Shown: one piece after another, positions 10,126 to 19,692 of the stretch
Position numbering within the stretch: the stretch's first letter is position 1
Layout of the letters: each line of letters starts with the position of its first letter
DNA from: Candidatus Kapaibacterium thiocyanatum
GTDB taxonomy: Bacteria; Bacteroidota; Ignavibacteria; Kapaibacteriales; Kapaibacteriaceae
Reading direction: 5' to 3'
Length of the DNA: 64,000 nt
Assembly: GCA_001899175.1 (NCBI GenBank)
Contig: MKVH01000003.1
Location: 206,690 to 270,689, forward strand
Translations under genes and position numbers: made by a program
Notes under the pieces: model-generated
What the model was told of the DNA's origin: nothing
The model's input: the letters and a program-made list of their open reading frames with translations, nothing else
Databases searched by the model: none

Positions 10126-10788
10126 TCACCGCGAAACGGTACTGTCCTGCTCCACACCGAATCCCTTGTCCCGCAGGATGGAGAGGTAACGGGCGTTGAT
10201 GGTCTTCGTCGTGTCGAGGAAGGAGACCACACGGACTGGACCGATCACTTCGTTGCGCAGGGCGATCCCAGCCGCCGTCTGTTCCGTGCGCTTGACGTAG
10301 TCCGCAGGCTCGGCATCCGTGAGGGAGCCGAGGAGGTAGATCGTTGCGGGCTTCGTCGACTTCGTCAGCAGGCCAGCGATCATCGACATGACCTGCGTCT
10401 GCTTGCTGATCCTCATGTCGCCCGTTTCACGGCATGCCTTGAGGATCATGCGCTGGTATTCGTTCACCGAAGCGCACCAGGGATCCGTGACGGTGGAGCC
10501 GATGACGAGATCCGTCACCGCGGAGTCGGGTGTGACGTCCCTGACGATGCGGTCCAGCGCACGACGTGCCGTGGCATCGTCGACCTTCGAGAAGACGACG
10601 GTATAGACGACGTGCGTGGCCGCTGCACGCTTCTTGCGCTCGAGCAGTTCCGTGGGTCGTGGTTGCTGACGGTAGATGAGGGACAGGATGAGTGCGGTGA
10701 GAGCCAGAAGGCCGATGCCACCGAAGATGATCTTCCAGCCTTTCTTCCCCGGCGACGGTATCTGCGGGCCTTCGTCCGTATCGGTCAT
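10126..10788 (-). CDS. Single-pass membrane protein with periplasmic alpha/beta domain, unknown
   Basis: A 220-residue protein starting MTDTDEG, only 2 bases after the purF stop, so translation is probably coupled; the longer open frame upstream is purF read in another frame. A short cytoplasmic tail is followed by one transmembrane helix at about residues 18-40 and a soluble domain of about 175 residues. That domain has regular hydrophobic strands (VVYTVVF, TDLVIGS, ATIYLLGS, PVRVVSF), which would fit a vWA- or Rossmann-like fold, but no signature motif was recognised. It belongs to the yebC-purF operon and shares its promoter. Confidence 0.68.
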   Translation of the reverse strand: MTDTDEGPQIPSPGKKGWKIIFGGIGLLALTALILSLIYRQQPRPTELLERKKRAAATHVVYTVVFSKVDDATARRALDRIVRDVTPDSAVTDLVIGSTVTDPWCASVNEYQRMILKACRETGDMRISKQTQVMSMIAGLLTKSTKPATIYLLGSLTDAEPADYVKRTEQTAAGIALRNEVIGPVRVVSFLDTTKTINARYLSILRDKGFGVEQDSTVSR

Positions 10789-10790
10789 GA

Positions 10791-12248
10791 TCAGTCTTCC
10801 ATAACGAGTTTGGCGGCGGCGGGATCGACGGGGACGGGATAGTCGCCCGTGAAGCATGCGGTGCAGTAGCCGCAGCCCGGTGTATGCGGTACGGCGTCCA
10901 TCAGTCCCTGGACGCTGAGATAGCGGAGCGTATCGACGCCAAGCGCTGCACCGATCTCGTCGGTCGTCCCGTAGTTGTTCGCGATGAGCTCGCTCCTGCT
11001 CGGGAAGTCCATGCCGTAGACGCACGGATACTTGACGGGCGGCGAGGTGATGCGCAGGTGGACTTCGCGGGGGCCGGCTTCGCGGATGAGATTGACGAGC
11101 GAACGGGACGTCGTTCCGCGGACGATGGAGTCGTCCACCACGACGACCTTGCGGCCTTCGAGGACGCCACGTACGACGTTGAACTTCGTCTTGACCTTGA
11201 ACTCGCGTTTGTCCTGTCCGGGCGCGATGAACGTCCGTCCGACGTAATGACTGCGGATCAGGCCGATCTCGTAGCGTGACGGATAGGTCTTGTCGTTCAC
11301 GCGCGCGTAGCCGAGCGTAGCGGTATTGCCGCTGTCGGGGACGGCGATGATGACGACCTTGTCTTCCTTCGTTCCTTCGACGGGGCTTTCCGTGGCGAGG
11401 ATCTTGCCCATCTTCCGGCGGACCTTGTCCACGTTCTCACCGAAGATCTTGCTGTCGGGCCGGGAGAAGTAGACGTATTCGAAGATACAGTGATGGGACC
11501 GTTCCATCGATTCCTCGATGTAGTGCGAGGTGAACTCGCCGGTCTCGATCGTTCGCTGGTCGAGCTGGAGGATTTCGTTGTGTTCGACGTCGCGGATGTA
11601 CTCGGCGCTGAGGATGTCCAGGGCGCACGATTCCGAGGCGACGACATAGGCATAGCCTTCGTCGTGCTTGATGCGTCCGATGCACAATGGCCGGAAGCCG
11701 TGCGGGTCGCGCGAGGCGTAGAGGGCATTCTCGGACAGCATGACGAGGGAGTAGGCACCCTTGGCCGTGCGTACGGCCTCCCGTATCTGTTCGATCTGCG
11801 TCTGCTGCCTGCTCCGTGCGATGAGGTGCAGGAAGAGTTCGCTGTCCGTCGTCGTCTGGAAGATGGCGCCTTCGTTCTTCAGGCTGGTCCGCAGCTCGCG
11901 CGTATTCGTGAGGTTGCCGTTATGGGCCAGCGCGAAGTTACCCTTGGTGTAGTTGAAGTGGAAGGGCTGGATGTTCGCCAGCGAATTGCTGCCCGTTGTC
12001 GAATACCGGTTGTGACCGATGGCCGAGCGGCCCGGCAGCGTCTCTTTGAAAAGGTGATGGTCGGAGAATACGTCGAGGACGAGTCCTTCGCCCTTGTGAA
12101 CGCCGAACCGGTGCTTCCGCTTCGCTTCGTCGAAGTAGAGGGTCACGATGCCCGATGCTTCCTGTCCGCGATGCTGCAGGGCATGGAGGGCATAATAGGT
12201 GAGAACGGAGGCCTGCGGGTGGTTGAAGACGCCGACGATACCGCACAT
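10791..12248 (-). CDS. purF: Amidophosphoribosyltransferase
   Basis: 485 residues. It catalyses the first committed step of de novo purine synthesis, phosphoribosylamine from PRPP and glutamine. The N-terminal Ntn glutaminase begins MCGIVG, so Cys2 is exposed by simple Met removal and there is no propeptide. The PRPP loop VVVVDDSIVRGTTSR lies in the C-terminal half. Cysteines in HHCIFEY, KYPCVYG and CGYCTAC correspond to the four iron-sulphur ligands known in the Bacillus-type enzyme, so this one probably carries a [4Fe-4S] cluster. Its start overlaps the yebC stop (TAATG). Confidence 0.96.
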   Translation of the reverse strand: MCGIVGVFNHPQASVLTYYALHALQHRGQEASGIVTLYFDEAKRKHRFGVHKGEGLVLDVFSDHHLFKETLPGRSAIGHNRYSTTGSNSLANIQPFHFNYTKGNFALAHNGNLTNTRELRTSLKNEGAIFQTTTDSELFLHLIARSRQQTQIEQIREAVRTAKGAYSLVMLSENALYASRDPHGFRPLCIGRIKHDEGYAYVVASESCALDILSAEYIRDVEHNEILQLDQRTIETGEFTSHYIEESMERSHHCIFEYVYFSRPDSKIFGENVDKVRRKMGKILATESPVEGTKEDKVVIIAVPDSGNTATLGYARVNDKTYPSRYEIGLIRSHYVGRTFIAPGQDKREFKVKTKFNVVRGVLEGRKVVVVDDSIVRGTTSRSLVNLIREAGPREVHLRITSPPVKYPCVYGMDFPSRSELIANNYGTTDEIGAALGVDTLRYLSVQGLMDAVPHTPGCGYCTACFTGDYPVPVDPAAAKLVMED

Positions 12249-12964
12249 TATTCGCTTTCGTTCATGTTGTGGAACACGTTCTGAACGTCGTCATCCTCTT
12301 CGATGCGGTCGATCAGCTTGATGATGTCTTCAGCCTGCTCGTCGGTAAGGGTCACCGTCGTATTCGGGATGCGCTTCAGTTCGGAGCTGTCGACCTTCAC
12401 GTTACCGCTTTCGAGGGCTTTCTGCATGGGGGCGAAGTCCGCGAAAGAGGTATAGACGGTTACCTCGTCGTCAGCTTGTTGGATGTCTTCGGCTCCATGT
12501 TCGATGAGCATCATTTCCAGGTCGTCCATGTTGACGCCGGCGGTTGGAATCACGAAGACGCCCTTTCGATCGAAGATGAATTCCAGCGATCCCGTCGTTC
12601 CCAGCGAGCCGCCGCTCTTGTTGAAATAGGAGCGGATGTTGGCCACGGTCCGGGTATTGTTGTCGGTAGCCGTTTCCACCCAGATGGCGACGCCGTGCGG
12701 GGCATAGCCTTCGAAATTGACTTCGGCGAGATCGGCGGCATCCTTGCCGGCTGCCTTCTTGATGGCGTTCTCGACGTTGTCCTTCGGCATGTTCGCCGTC
12801 TTGGCGTTCTGGATGGCCGCGCGCAAGCGCGGATTCGTTTCTGGATCGGGGCCACCGGTCTTGACGGCGATGGATATTTCGCGTCCCAGGCGTGTGAAGG
12901 CCCTGGACATGTTGGCCCAGCGCTTTTCCTTGCGTGCCCGGCGGAATTCGAATGCTCTGCCCAT
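12248..12964 (-). CDS. yebC: YebC/TACO1 family regulator
   Basis: 238 residues with the complete family pattern: MGRAFEFRRARKEKRW at the N-terminus, FTRLGREI, PRLRAAIQNAKTANMP, the GYAPHGVAIWVE segment and the acidic C-terminal third. Members are cytoplasmic and have been described as transcription regulators and, more recently, as translation factors acting at stalling motifs; which role applies here cannot be read from sequence. Its stop codon shares one base with the purF start, so PurF translation is probably coupled to it. Confidence 0.95.
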   Translation of the reverse strand: MGRAFEFRRARKEKRWANMSRAFTRLGREISIAVKTGGPDPETNPRLRAAIQNAKTANMPKDNVENAIKKAAGKDAADLAEVNFEGYAPHGVAIWVETATDNNTRTVANIRSYFNKSGGSLGTTGSLEFIFDRKGVFVIPTAGVNMDDLEMMLIEHGAEDIQQADDEVTVYTSFADFAPMQKALESGNVKVDSSELKRIPNTTVTLTDEQAEDIIKLIDRIEEDDDVQNVFHNMNESE

Positions 12965-12986
12965 TGTTTCGAAGCGTTTGTGAGGT

Positions 12987-14111
12987 TTAGAGTTTCTTCT
13001 CGAAAATTCTGTAGCGGCGATAGGCCTCGCCGTGCATGGTCGTGGTGAGGGCCCGGTTCATCATGACGTTGTCCTCGAGGATCCAGCTCGCTTCACCCTT
13101 CATGATGCCGTGCTTCGCGGCACGGTCGCCGATCTCCTGATACATGATGGCATCGATACCCGAACGGCGGAACTCGGGGAGGACTCCGAGGACGATGATG
13201 CGGACGAGGTCGATCTTCTTCTTCTTGGTGAGAAGGTGATAGACGCCGCCCAGCAGGCCGCCCTTGCGGTTGTGGATCATGGTCTGGTTGATGTCGGGAA
13301 TCGCGAGGCAGAAGCCTGCAGGCCTGCCGTTGACTTCGGCGATGAAGGCGAAGTCCGGGTTGGCGATGGGCTTGAGGTCGGCGGCGAGGAAGTCGAACTC
13401 CTCGTCCGTCATCTTCACGAAGCCCCAGTTCTTCTCCCACGAAGCGTTGTACAGCTCCCGGAGCGTGACGACGTCCTTCCGGAACTGTTCCTTGTCCTTG
13501 AGCTCGATGTTGCGGAAGGTGAGGCCGTAGCGTTCGGTGACGAGGGCCCGCAGGCGCTGGACCTTGTCGCTCAGGTAGGTTTCGTTCTTGAGGAGGTAGG
13601 CCAGCAGGTCCTGGGCCTTGCCGTATCCGGCGCCTTCGATGAGCTGCTGGTAGTAGGGGGGATTGTAGTTCATCAGGATGACCGGGGGGCCGTCGAAGCC
13701 GTGGACCAGCAATCCGCATTCGTCATTCGTGGAGGGGTTGACCGGGCCGCGCATGTGCGTCTTGCCCCGGTCCCGCAGCCATTGTTCGGCGGCGGTGAAC
13801 AGGGCCGTCGCTACGCCCTGGTCCTGGATGCACTCGAAGAAACCGAAGAAGCCGATGTTGTCTTCGTGCTCCTTGTTGTGGTTGTCGTTGGTGATGGCGG
13901 CGATCCGGCCGACGACCTTGCCGTTGCGTTCGGCCAGGAACAACTGGATTTCGGAGTGCTTGTAGAAGGGATTGACTTTCGTGTTCAGCAGCTTCTTCCG
14001 ATCCATGATCATGGGCGGCACCCAGTACGGGTCGTTCCTGTAGAACTCCCATTGTGCCTTGATGAAGGGCATCGTATCGCCCTGGGCAAGGGCGCGGATC
14101 TGCAGACTCAT
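12987..14111 (-). CDS. GNAT-fold acetyltransferase-like protein
   Basis: 374 residues starting MSLQIRALAQGD, with GGAG 5 bases before the ATG; an in-frame ATG 9 codons earlier is less likely. The N-terminal part (LFLAERNGKVVGRIAAI, then GFFECIQDQGVATALF) is a GNAT-type acyl-CoA-binding fold. The C-terminal half repeats similar elements (FIAEVNGRPAGFCLAIPD, LGVLPEFRRSGIDAIMY), so the protein looks like a double-GNAT domain. The substrate is unknown. It precedes yebC on the same strand with a 22-base gap, probably heading the yebC-purF operon. Confidence 0.82.
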   Translation of the reverse strand: MSLQIRALAQGDTMPFIKAQWEFYRNDPYWVPPMIMDRKKLLNTKVNPFYKHSEIQLFLAERNGKVVGRIAAITNDNHNKEHEDNIGFFGFFECIQDQGVATALFTAAEQWLRDRGKTHMRGPVNPSTNDECGLLVHGFDGPPVILMNYNPPYYQQLIEGAGYGKAQDLLAYLLKNETYLSDKVQRLRALVTERYGLTFRNIELKDKEQFRKDVVTLRELYNASWEKNWGFVKMTDEEFDFLAADLKPIANPDFAFIAEVNGRPAGFCLAIPDINQTMIHNRKGGLLGGVYHLLTKKKKIDLVRIIVLGVLPEFRRSGIDAIMYQEIGDRAAKHGIMKGEASWILEDNVMMNRALTTTMHGEAYRRYRIFEKKL

Positions 14112-14204
14112 GCGATCTCCGGGTGCTGGAAAGTGCAAAGATACGACCTTCGCGTGTGACGGCCGGTTTGACGTATTTTCCCGGCCGAACTCCGGGAGGT
14201 ATCA

Positions 14205-15542
14205 ATGTCGTATCGTCGTCTGCTCGTCGTCGGTTTCACAACGCTCTGCTCATTGTCGGCCGCCACTGCCGGCGAGCTGGCCAACAGGTTCCGTGGCGAT
14301 GCCGGACGGCTCGTGGCGACCATTACGGCCGACAGTTCGCTGTACCACCGTGTGGGCGAATTCTGCGACCGGTTTCCCCGGCGTCTGAGCGGTACGGAGA
14401 TCCTGGAGCAAGGCCTGTCGTGGATCGAATCCACATTCCGACGCGAGGGCTGGAACGTCCGCAGCCAGCCGGTCATGGTGCCGAACTGGAAACGCGGCAG
14501 CGAATACGTGCAGATGGTCTCTCCGACACGCCGGCAACTGCCGATGCTCGGACTGGGAGGCAGTATCGGGACGAACGGACGTCCCCTCAAGGGTAAGGTC
14601 CTGGTCGTGAAGGACTTCGACGATCTCAGGAAGAACGCCGACCGGGCGAAGGGGAAGATCGTCGTCTACAACATTCCGTTCACGGACTACGGAGCGACGG
14701 TCCGGTACCGCTATTCCGGCGCCGTGGAAGCCGCCAGGTACGGAGCCATCGCATCCCTGGTGCGATCCGTCGGGCCGTACGGTATCCAGACGCCGCATAC
14801 GGGTGGCATGGGCTACGATTCTACCGTGCCGAAGATCCCCACCGCCGCCATCACGATGGAGGATGCGATGCAGTTGCAGCGCATCCAGGACAGGGGAGAG
14901 GAAGCCGAACTGGAACTGTCGATGTCGGCGCACTGGGAGCCCGATGCTCCGTCACGCAATCTCGTCATCGAGATTCCCGGCACGGAACGGGCCGACGAAG
15001 TCGTCGTCATGGGCGGCCATATCGACGCATGGGACGTGGGGCAGGGTGCGATGGACGATGCCGGTGGCTGCTTCGCAGCATGGCGAGCACTGTCTGCCAT
15101 CAGGGAGCTGGGGCTGAAGCCCCGACGGACGATTCGCGTCGTGTTCTGGACCAACGAGGAGAACGGTCTGCGCGGTGGCAAGGCTTATGCCGACAGCACG
15201 AGGAACGAGCGTCATATTCTCGCCATCGAATCGGACGAGGGTACGTTCGCTCCACAGGGCTTTACGGCCAAGGCTCCGGCACCGCTCATGAAGAAGCTCC
15301 AGGATGCCGTATCCCTGCTGACGCCGATCGGCGTGACCTACGTGAAGGAAGGGGAAGGCGGGGCGGACATCGGCCCGTTGGAACAACGCGGCACACCGGT
15401 CATGTCCCTCCAGGTCGACGGCTCGCGGTATTTCTGGTATCATCACACCGAAGGCGACACCATCGACAAGCTCGACCCGAAGGAACTCAACCACTGTGCC
15501 GCGGCCCTGGCGGTCATGACGTGGTGTATGGCGAACGACTAG
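14205..15542 (+). CDS. Exported M28-family metallopeptidase (carboxypeptidase Q-like)
   Basis: 445 residues with signal peptide (MSYRRLLVVGFTTLCSLSAATAG) and GGGAGG before the ATG. The layout is an N-terminal catalytic portion, a PA-like insertion (about residues 115-225), then the zinc core: GGHIDAWDVGQGAMDDAGG gives the first His and the bridging Asp, TNEENGLRGG gives the general-base and ligand Glu pair, and YHHTEGDT gives the last His. Such enzymes hydrolyse dipeptides or release C-terminal amino acids in the periplasm or outside the cell. The next gene, on the opposite strand, is another M28 peptidase of a different subtype, converging with only 24 bases between the stops. Confidence 0.93.
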   Translation: MSYRRLLVVGFTTLCSLSAATAGELANRFRGDAGRLVATITADSSLYHRVGEFCDRFPRRLSGTEILEQGLSWIESTFRREGWNVRSQPVMVPNWKRGSEYVQMVSPTRRQLPMLGLGGSIGTNGRPLKGKVLVVKDFDDLRKNADRAKGKIVVYNIPFTDYGATVRYRYSGAVEAARYGAIASLVRSVGPYGIQTPHTGGMGYDSTVPKIPTAAITMEDAMQLQRIQDRGEEAELELSMSAHWEPDAPSRNLVIEIPGTERADEVVVMGGHIDAWDVGQGAMDDAGGCFAAWRALSAIRELGLKPRRTIRVVFWTNEENGLRGGKAYADSTRNERHILAIESDEGTFAPQGFTAKAPAPLMKKLQDAVSLLTPIGVTYVKEGEGGADIGPLEQRGTPVMSLQVDGSRYFWYHHTEGDTIDKLDPKELNHCAAALAVMTWCMAND

Positions 15543-15566
15543 GTTCGGGAGCGTATGCTCCGGGCA

Positions 15567-17411
15567 TCACTTGCCGGTCAGCGTCACCTTCATCGACTTC
15601 GACGTTCCGTTGCGGAGCACCGTGACGTCGACGACGTCGCCGGGATTACGTTCGCCCAGCACGGACGTCAGGTCGTAGATGTTCTTGATCGTCGTGCTGC
15701 CCATCTTCGTGATGATGTCGTCGGCCTGCAGCCCGCCCTTTTCCGCGGGGCTGCCGGGCTTCACGCCGGTGATGCGGAGACCTTGCGGATCGTCGGAATA
15801 GTCGGGGATGACTCCGAGCGTGACCTTGAAGCCGGCGCTGGCCGACTGCTGCTTGCCAGGCGAAGCCGGCGCCTGGGTGAAGACGGGGCGCACGGGCAGT
15901 GCTGCGATATCGCGCACCGTACGCTCGACCATGGTCACGACCTGGGCCTGACCGTCGTAGTTGATCTTGTCGTAGGTGTCGGACGGACGATGATAGTCCG
16001 TGTGCAGACCTGTGAAGAAGAAGAGGACGGGGATGTTCTTCGCCGTGAAGGACGAATGATCGCTCGGTCCGAAGCCGTCGGCCGTGGTACTGATGACGAA
16101 GGGGAGATCGGCCTTGGCGCGTTCGATGATGTCCGGCCATTCCGTCGCCGTGCCTGTACCCTGGATGTTCAGCTTGTTGTCCTTCAGGCGCCCGATCATA
16201 TCCAGATTCACCATCGCCACGACGTCGGAGAGTGCGATGGTGGGATTGTTGGTGAAGTGCTTCGAGCCGACGAGGCCCTTCTCCTCACCGCTGAAGCCGA
16301 TGAAGGCGATCGTGCGCTTGCCCGGGGCGGCAGCGAAGCGGCGCGCCAGCTCCATCATGCCTGCGGTACCCGATGCATTGTCGTCCGCACCCGGATGGAT
16401 GGCCGGACCCTTCGCCGTGCTGAGGGAGTTCTCGTCGCCGAGACCGAGGTGGTCGAAGTGGGCACCCACGACGACGACTTCCTTCGCGAGGGCGGGATCG
16501 GTACCGGGAACGATGCCGATGACGTTGGACGTCGTGGCATCCACACCTTCGATGGTGACGGTGAGTGTTGCCGTCGTGTTCTTCAGCGCGAACGACGCAG
16601 GCTTCTTCGTTTTCTCGATACTGCCTTCGGCTACGAAGAGACTCGTTTCCTTCGGGGGAAAGATGCGGGCGCAGGGCGTACGGCGCACCTGGACGGCGAT
16701 GATGCCGGAGTTCTTGCCGAATCGTTCCATACCGAAGGGTTCGAGAACGTCGCTCAGGTCTCCCTGCTGGTTCACGAAGCAGACGGCGACGGCACCTTTG
16801 TCGCGTGCGATCGTGGCTTTCTTGCGCAGGGCTCCATGGGCCTTGAGGGCTTCGTCCTTGTCGGCCCACTTGGGTACGCCGCGCAGGACGAGGACGATCT
16901 TGCCCTTGACGTCGATACCGGCGTAGTCGTCATATCCTTTGTCCGGTGCGGAGATGCCGTAGCCGGCGAAGACGACGGCACCCGTCACGGTACCGGATTC
17001 GCTGAAGGCATAGGGTTGGTAGTCGATGCCGAGCTTCCAGCCGATCTTCGTGGGCTTGAGCTGGTCCAGTGGTATGCCCGGACGTTCGACGAGGACGTCG
17101 AACATGACACTGTTCGTACCGGTGAGCTTCATACCGACGGGCATCGTGAACGACTGCTGGAACGACGCTCCGGCGCCCGGCTTGAGACCGGCCTTCCTGA
17201 ACTGATCCTCGATGTAGGCGGCGGCCTTCGTATTGCCTTCCGTTCCGGGGCCGCGTCCTTCGAGTTCGGGCGAAGCCAGATACTGTACATGCTGGAGAAG
17301 CTGCTGGGCCTCCGGCGTCGTAGCCGTCTGGGCCGTCAGAAGGACAGGGGCGGCAAGGAGCGGCAGGGAGAACCGAACGATGCGGTCGATGGTCTGCGTG
17401 AACGTGTTCAT
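15567..17411 (-). CDS. Exported M28-family aminopeptidase with PA and C-terminal PDZ domains
   Basis: 614 residues; the start MNTFTQTIDR at 17411 gives a good signal peptide ending near TAQ. The catalytic M28 domain shows the five zinc ligands in HFDHLG, GADDNASG, SGEEKGLVGS, NLDMIG and HRPSDT. A PA-type insertion lies between (about residues 130-290). The last 90 residues are a PDZ domain (LRITGVKPGSPAEKGG, GDVVDVTVLRNG), which usually binds substrate C-termini or positions the enzyme. It is divergent from the flippase gene at 17482, so promoters for both lie in the 70 bases between. Confidence 0.94.
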   Translation of the reverse strand: MNTFTQTIDRIVRFSLPLLAAPVLLTAQTATTPEAQQLLQHVQYLASPELEGRGPGTEGNTKAAAYIEDQFRKAGLKPGAGASFQQSFTMPVGMKLTGTNSVMFDVLVERPGIPLDQLKPTKIGWKLGIDYQPYAFSESGTVTGAVVFAGYGISAPDKGYDDYAGIDVKGKIVLVLRGVPKWADKDEALKAHGALRKKATIARDKGAVAVCFVNQQGDLSDVLEPFGMERFGKNSGIIAVQVRRTPCARIFPPKETSLFVAEGSIEKTKKPASFALKNTTATLTVTIEGVDATTSNVIGIVPGTDPALAKEVVVVGAHFDHLGLGDENSLSTAKGPAIHPGADDNASGTAGMMELARRFAAAPGKRTIAFIGFSGEEKGLVGSKHFTNNPTIALSDVVAMVNLDMIGRLKDNKLNIQGTGTATEWPDIIERAKADLPFVISTTADGFGPSDHSSFTAKNIPVLFFFTGLHTDYHRPSDTYDKINYDGQAQVVTMVERTVRDIAALPVRPVFTQAPASPGKQQSASAGFKVTLGVIPDYSDDPQGLRITGVKPGSPAEKGGLQADDIITKMGSTTIKNIYDLTSVLGERNPGDVVDVTVLRNGTSKSMKVTLTGK

Positions 17412-17481
17412 GGAAGCGTTGGTAGTTTTGTCCGGAAAGGGCGAAAAATAGCCCTGCGAGTCGTGGCACACAACAGGTTAC

Positions 17482-18942
17482 ATGCAAGCAAAGATTCGGT
17501 CACTCGCGTCGGATACCCTCGTCTATGGTGTCAGCACCATACTGCAGAGGTTCCTGTCCTTCCTCCTCACTCCGCTGTACACGAATTATCTCACGAAGGG
17601 TGAGATCGGGGACGTGTCGGCGATCTATGCCATGATCGCCTTCGTCAACATCGCCTATTCGCTCGGCATGGAGCCGGCCTTCATGAGGTTCTTCGACAGG
17701 AACGATGCTGCCCGTACGGCGACGGTCTACGGCGTAGCCTATCGTACCGTGGGAGTGCTGGCCCTGATCGTGACGGGATTGACGATGCTCTTCGCGGGTC
17801 CGGTGGCCGGTTCTCCGTTCCTGCGTCTGGATGGCGATGGTACGTCGCTGATTCTGGTGGCCGCCCTGGTGCCGTTGTTCGATGCCCTGGTTCTGATACC
17901 GTTCGCACGGCTGCGTATGGAGCAGCGTCCACGCCGCTTCGCGATGTTGCGTCTGTTCAGCGTCGTCGTGAATGTCGCCCTGAACGTCCTGTTCGTCGTC
18001 ATCATGGGCCTGCGCGTCGAAGGTGTGCTGTGGTCGGGTGTGCTGTCGTCGGTCGCGACGTTCATGTTCTTCGTGCCCGATGTGGTGAAGGCGCTGAAGG
18101 TGCGGTTCGACCGCGGCGTCTTCCGCGAGATGATCGGCTTCGGTCTTCCGACCGTGCCGGCGAGCTTCTCGTCCATCATGGTCCTCGTCGCCGATCGTCC
18201 GCTCCTCCTCATGATGCTCGGGAACGCGGCGGTAGGGATGTATCAGACGAACTTCCGCCTGGCCCTCCCGATGATGCTGTTCGTGACGGTCTTCGAATAC
18301 GCCTGGAAGCCGTTCTATCTCACGCATCGCGAAGACCCGGATGCGAAGACGACGTTCGCGAGAATCCTGACCCTGTTCACGGCCGTATGCGGTACCATCT
18401 TCCTTCTGACGGTATCCTTCATTCCCTATGTGGTGCAGTTGCCTTTCGTCGGCGGACGCTTCATCAATCCGCAGTACTGGAGCGGCCTCGTCATCGTTCC
18501 GGTCGTGATGTTCGCCTACTACTTCAACGGGATGTTCATCAACATGGCCGCGGGTCTCCACATCGAGAAGCGCACGGGATACTTCCCTCTCGCGACGGGT
18601 GTCGCGGCCGTGCTCAACGTCGTGGCCACGCTCGTCCTGCTGCCGTCCATGGGCTTCATGGGCGCGGCGTGGGCCAAGGTGATCGCCTATGTCGGAAGCG
18701 TCGTCGTCCTGTACTGGGCTCTGCAACGCATCTATCCCATCCATTACAACTGGCTGCGCATCGCCTACTGTATCGGCGTCTGCGCGGCCGTCTATTCGAC
18801 CGTCCTCTTCACGTCCGACCAGACGACCATGGGACTGGTGGCGCGTATCGCCGCCGTGCCGGTCTACATTCTCCTGCTCGTGACCGGTGGTATCGTCGCA
18901 CCGTCGTCATGGCGCATGCTGGCGAGTCTGGTCCGACGGTGA
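17482..18942 (+). CDS. Polysaccharide flippase (Wzx-like, MOP superfamily)
   Basis: 486 residues made almost entirely of 12-14 hydrophobic helices, beginning with the family-typical run LVYGVSTILQRFLSFLLTPLY and then TPLYTNYLTKGEIGD. Members flip lipid-linked oligosaccharides across the inner membrane for O-antigen, capsule or exopolysaccharide. No glycosyltransferase genes are adjacent, so the substrate is not known. It starts 11 bases upstream of a run of three same-strand genes, but the next gene is of unrelated function. Confidence 0.88.
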   Translation: MQAKIRSLASDTLVYGVSTILQRFLSFLLTPLYTNYLTKGEIGDVSAIYAMIAFVNIAYSLGMEPAFMRFFDRNDAARTATVYGVAYRTVGVLALIVTGLTMLFAGPVAGSPFLRLDGDGTSLILVAALVPLFDALVLIPFARLRMEQRPRRFAMLRLFSVVVNVALNVLFVVIMGLRVEGVLWSGVLSSVATFMFFVPDVVKALKVRFDRGVFREMIGFGLPTVPASFSSIMVLVADRPLLLMMLGNAAVGMYQTNFRLALPMMLFVTVFEYAWKPFYLTHREDPDAKTTFARILTLFTAVCGTIFLLTVSFIPYVVQLPFVGGRFINPQYWSGLVIVPVVMFAYYFNGMFINMAAGLHIEKRTGYFPLATGVAAVLNVVATLVLLPSMGFMGAAWAKVIAYVGSVVVLYWALQRIYPIHYNWLRIAYCIGVCAAVYSTVLFTSDQTTMGLVARIAAVPVYILLLVTGGIVAPSSWRMLASLVRR

Positions 18943-18972
18943 GATGGTCCTGTCACCGAGGTACATTGCACC

Positions 18973-19659
18973 ATGTCCATTGCAACAGCCATCTCCGACG
19001 TACGGGAACGGATCCGGCGCGCCTGCATGAATGCAGGGCGTGCGGCGTCCGACGTCGATCTTCTCCTCGCCACGAAGACGGTATCGCCGGAACGTCTGCG
19101 CGAGGCCATCGCTGCCGGTGCTACGCTCTTCGGCGAGAACCGCATGCAGGAATTCGTTCCCAAGGCCGAGGCATTGCAGGATGCACCGATCACATGGCAC
19201 TTCATCGGCCATCTGCAGACGAACAAGGTTCGTGATGCTGTCCGCCATGCCGTATGCGTACAATCCGTCGATCGTCCTTCGCTCGCGAAGGAACTCGACA
19301 AGGAACTGCAGAAGCGGGGTACGGGACTCGACATCCTCGTGGAAGTGAATACGTCCGGCGAGGAAAGCAAGCATGGTGCGGCGCCGGAACATGTCGACGA
19401 TCTCCTGGAGTATATCGGTACGTGTGCTTCCTTGCGCGTTCGCGGATTCATGACCATCGGGGCCCTGAGCGAGGACGAGAACGATGTCCGTGCATGCTTC
19501 CGGTCGCTCCGCACGATTCGGGACAAGGCCATCGAAGACGGTCGTATTCCATCATCGGCGACCGTCTTGTCCATGGGCATGTCGGGCGATCTCGAGCTCG
19601 CCGTCGAAGAGGGTTCGACGATGATCAGGATAGGGTCGGCAGTATTCGGACGGCGATAG
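18973..19659 (+). CDS. yggS: YggS-family pyridoxal phosphate homeostasis protein
   Basis: 228 residues, single-domain alanine-racemase-like TIM barrel. The PLP-binding Lys is in LLLATKTVSPE; FGENRMQEF, WHFIGHLQTNK, VNTSGEESKHG, LSMGMSGD and IRIGSAVFG match the family nearly position by position. It binds PLP without catalysis and keeps vitamin B6 and amino-acid pools in balance. It sits 30 bases after the flippase and 33 bases before the antiporter. Confidence 0.95.
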   Translation: MSIATAISDVRERIRRACMNAGRAASDVDLLLATKTVSPERLREAIAAGATLFGENRMQEFVPKAEALQDAPITWHFIGHLQTNKVRDAVRHAVCVQSVDRPSLAKELDKELQKRGTGLDILVEVNTSGEESKHGAAPEHVDDLLEYIGTCASLRVRGFMTIGALSEDENDVRACFRSLRTIRDKAIEDGRIPSSATVLSMGMSGDLELAVEEGSTMIRIGSAVFGRR

Positions 19660-19692
19660 ACGCGCAGCAGAAACAACGGAGGGAGCCCGGCC

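Noticed and set aside
9924-10199. 91-codon plus-strand frame in the 9818-10125 gap
   Set aside because: Overlaps the unknown membrane protein gene, lacks a ribosome site and has random composition.
15555-17603. 682-codon open frame opposite the M28/PDZ peptidase gene
   Set aside because: It is the antisense of a clear peptidase. Composition (Asp, Gly, Val, Arg rich, no domain) is what the high-GC complementary strand gives.
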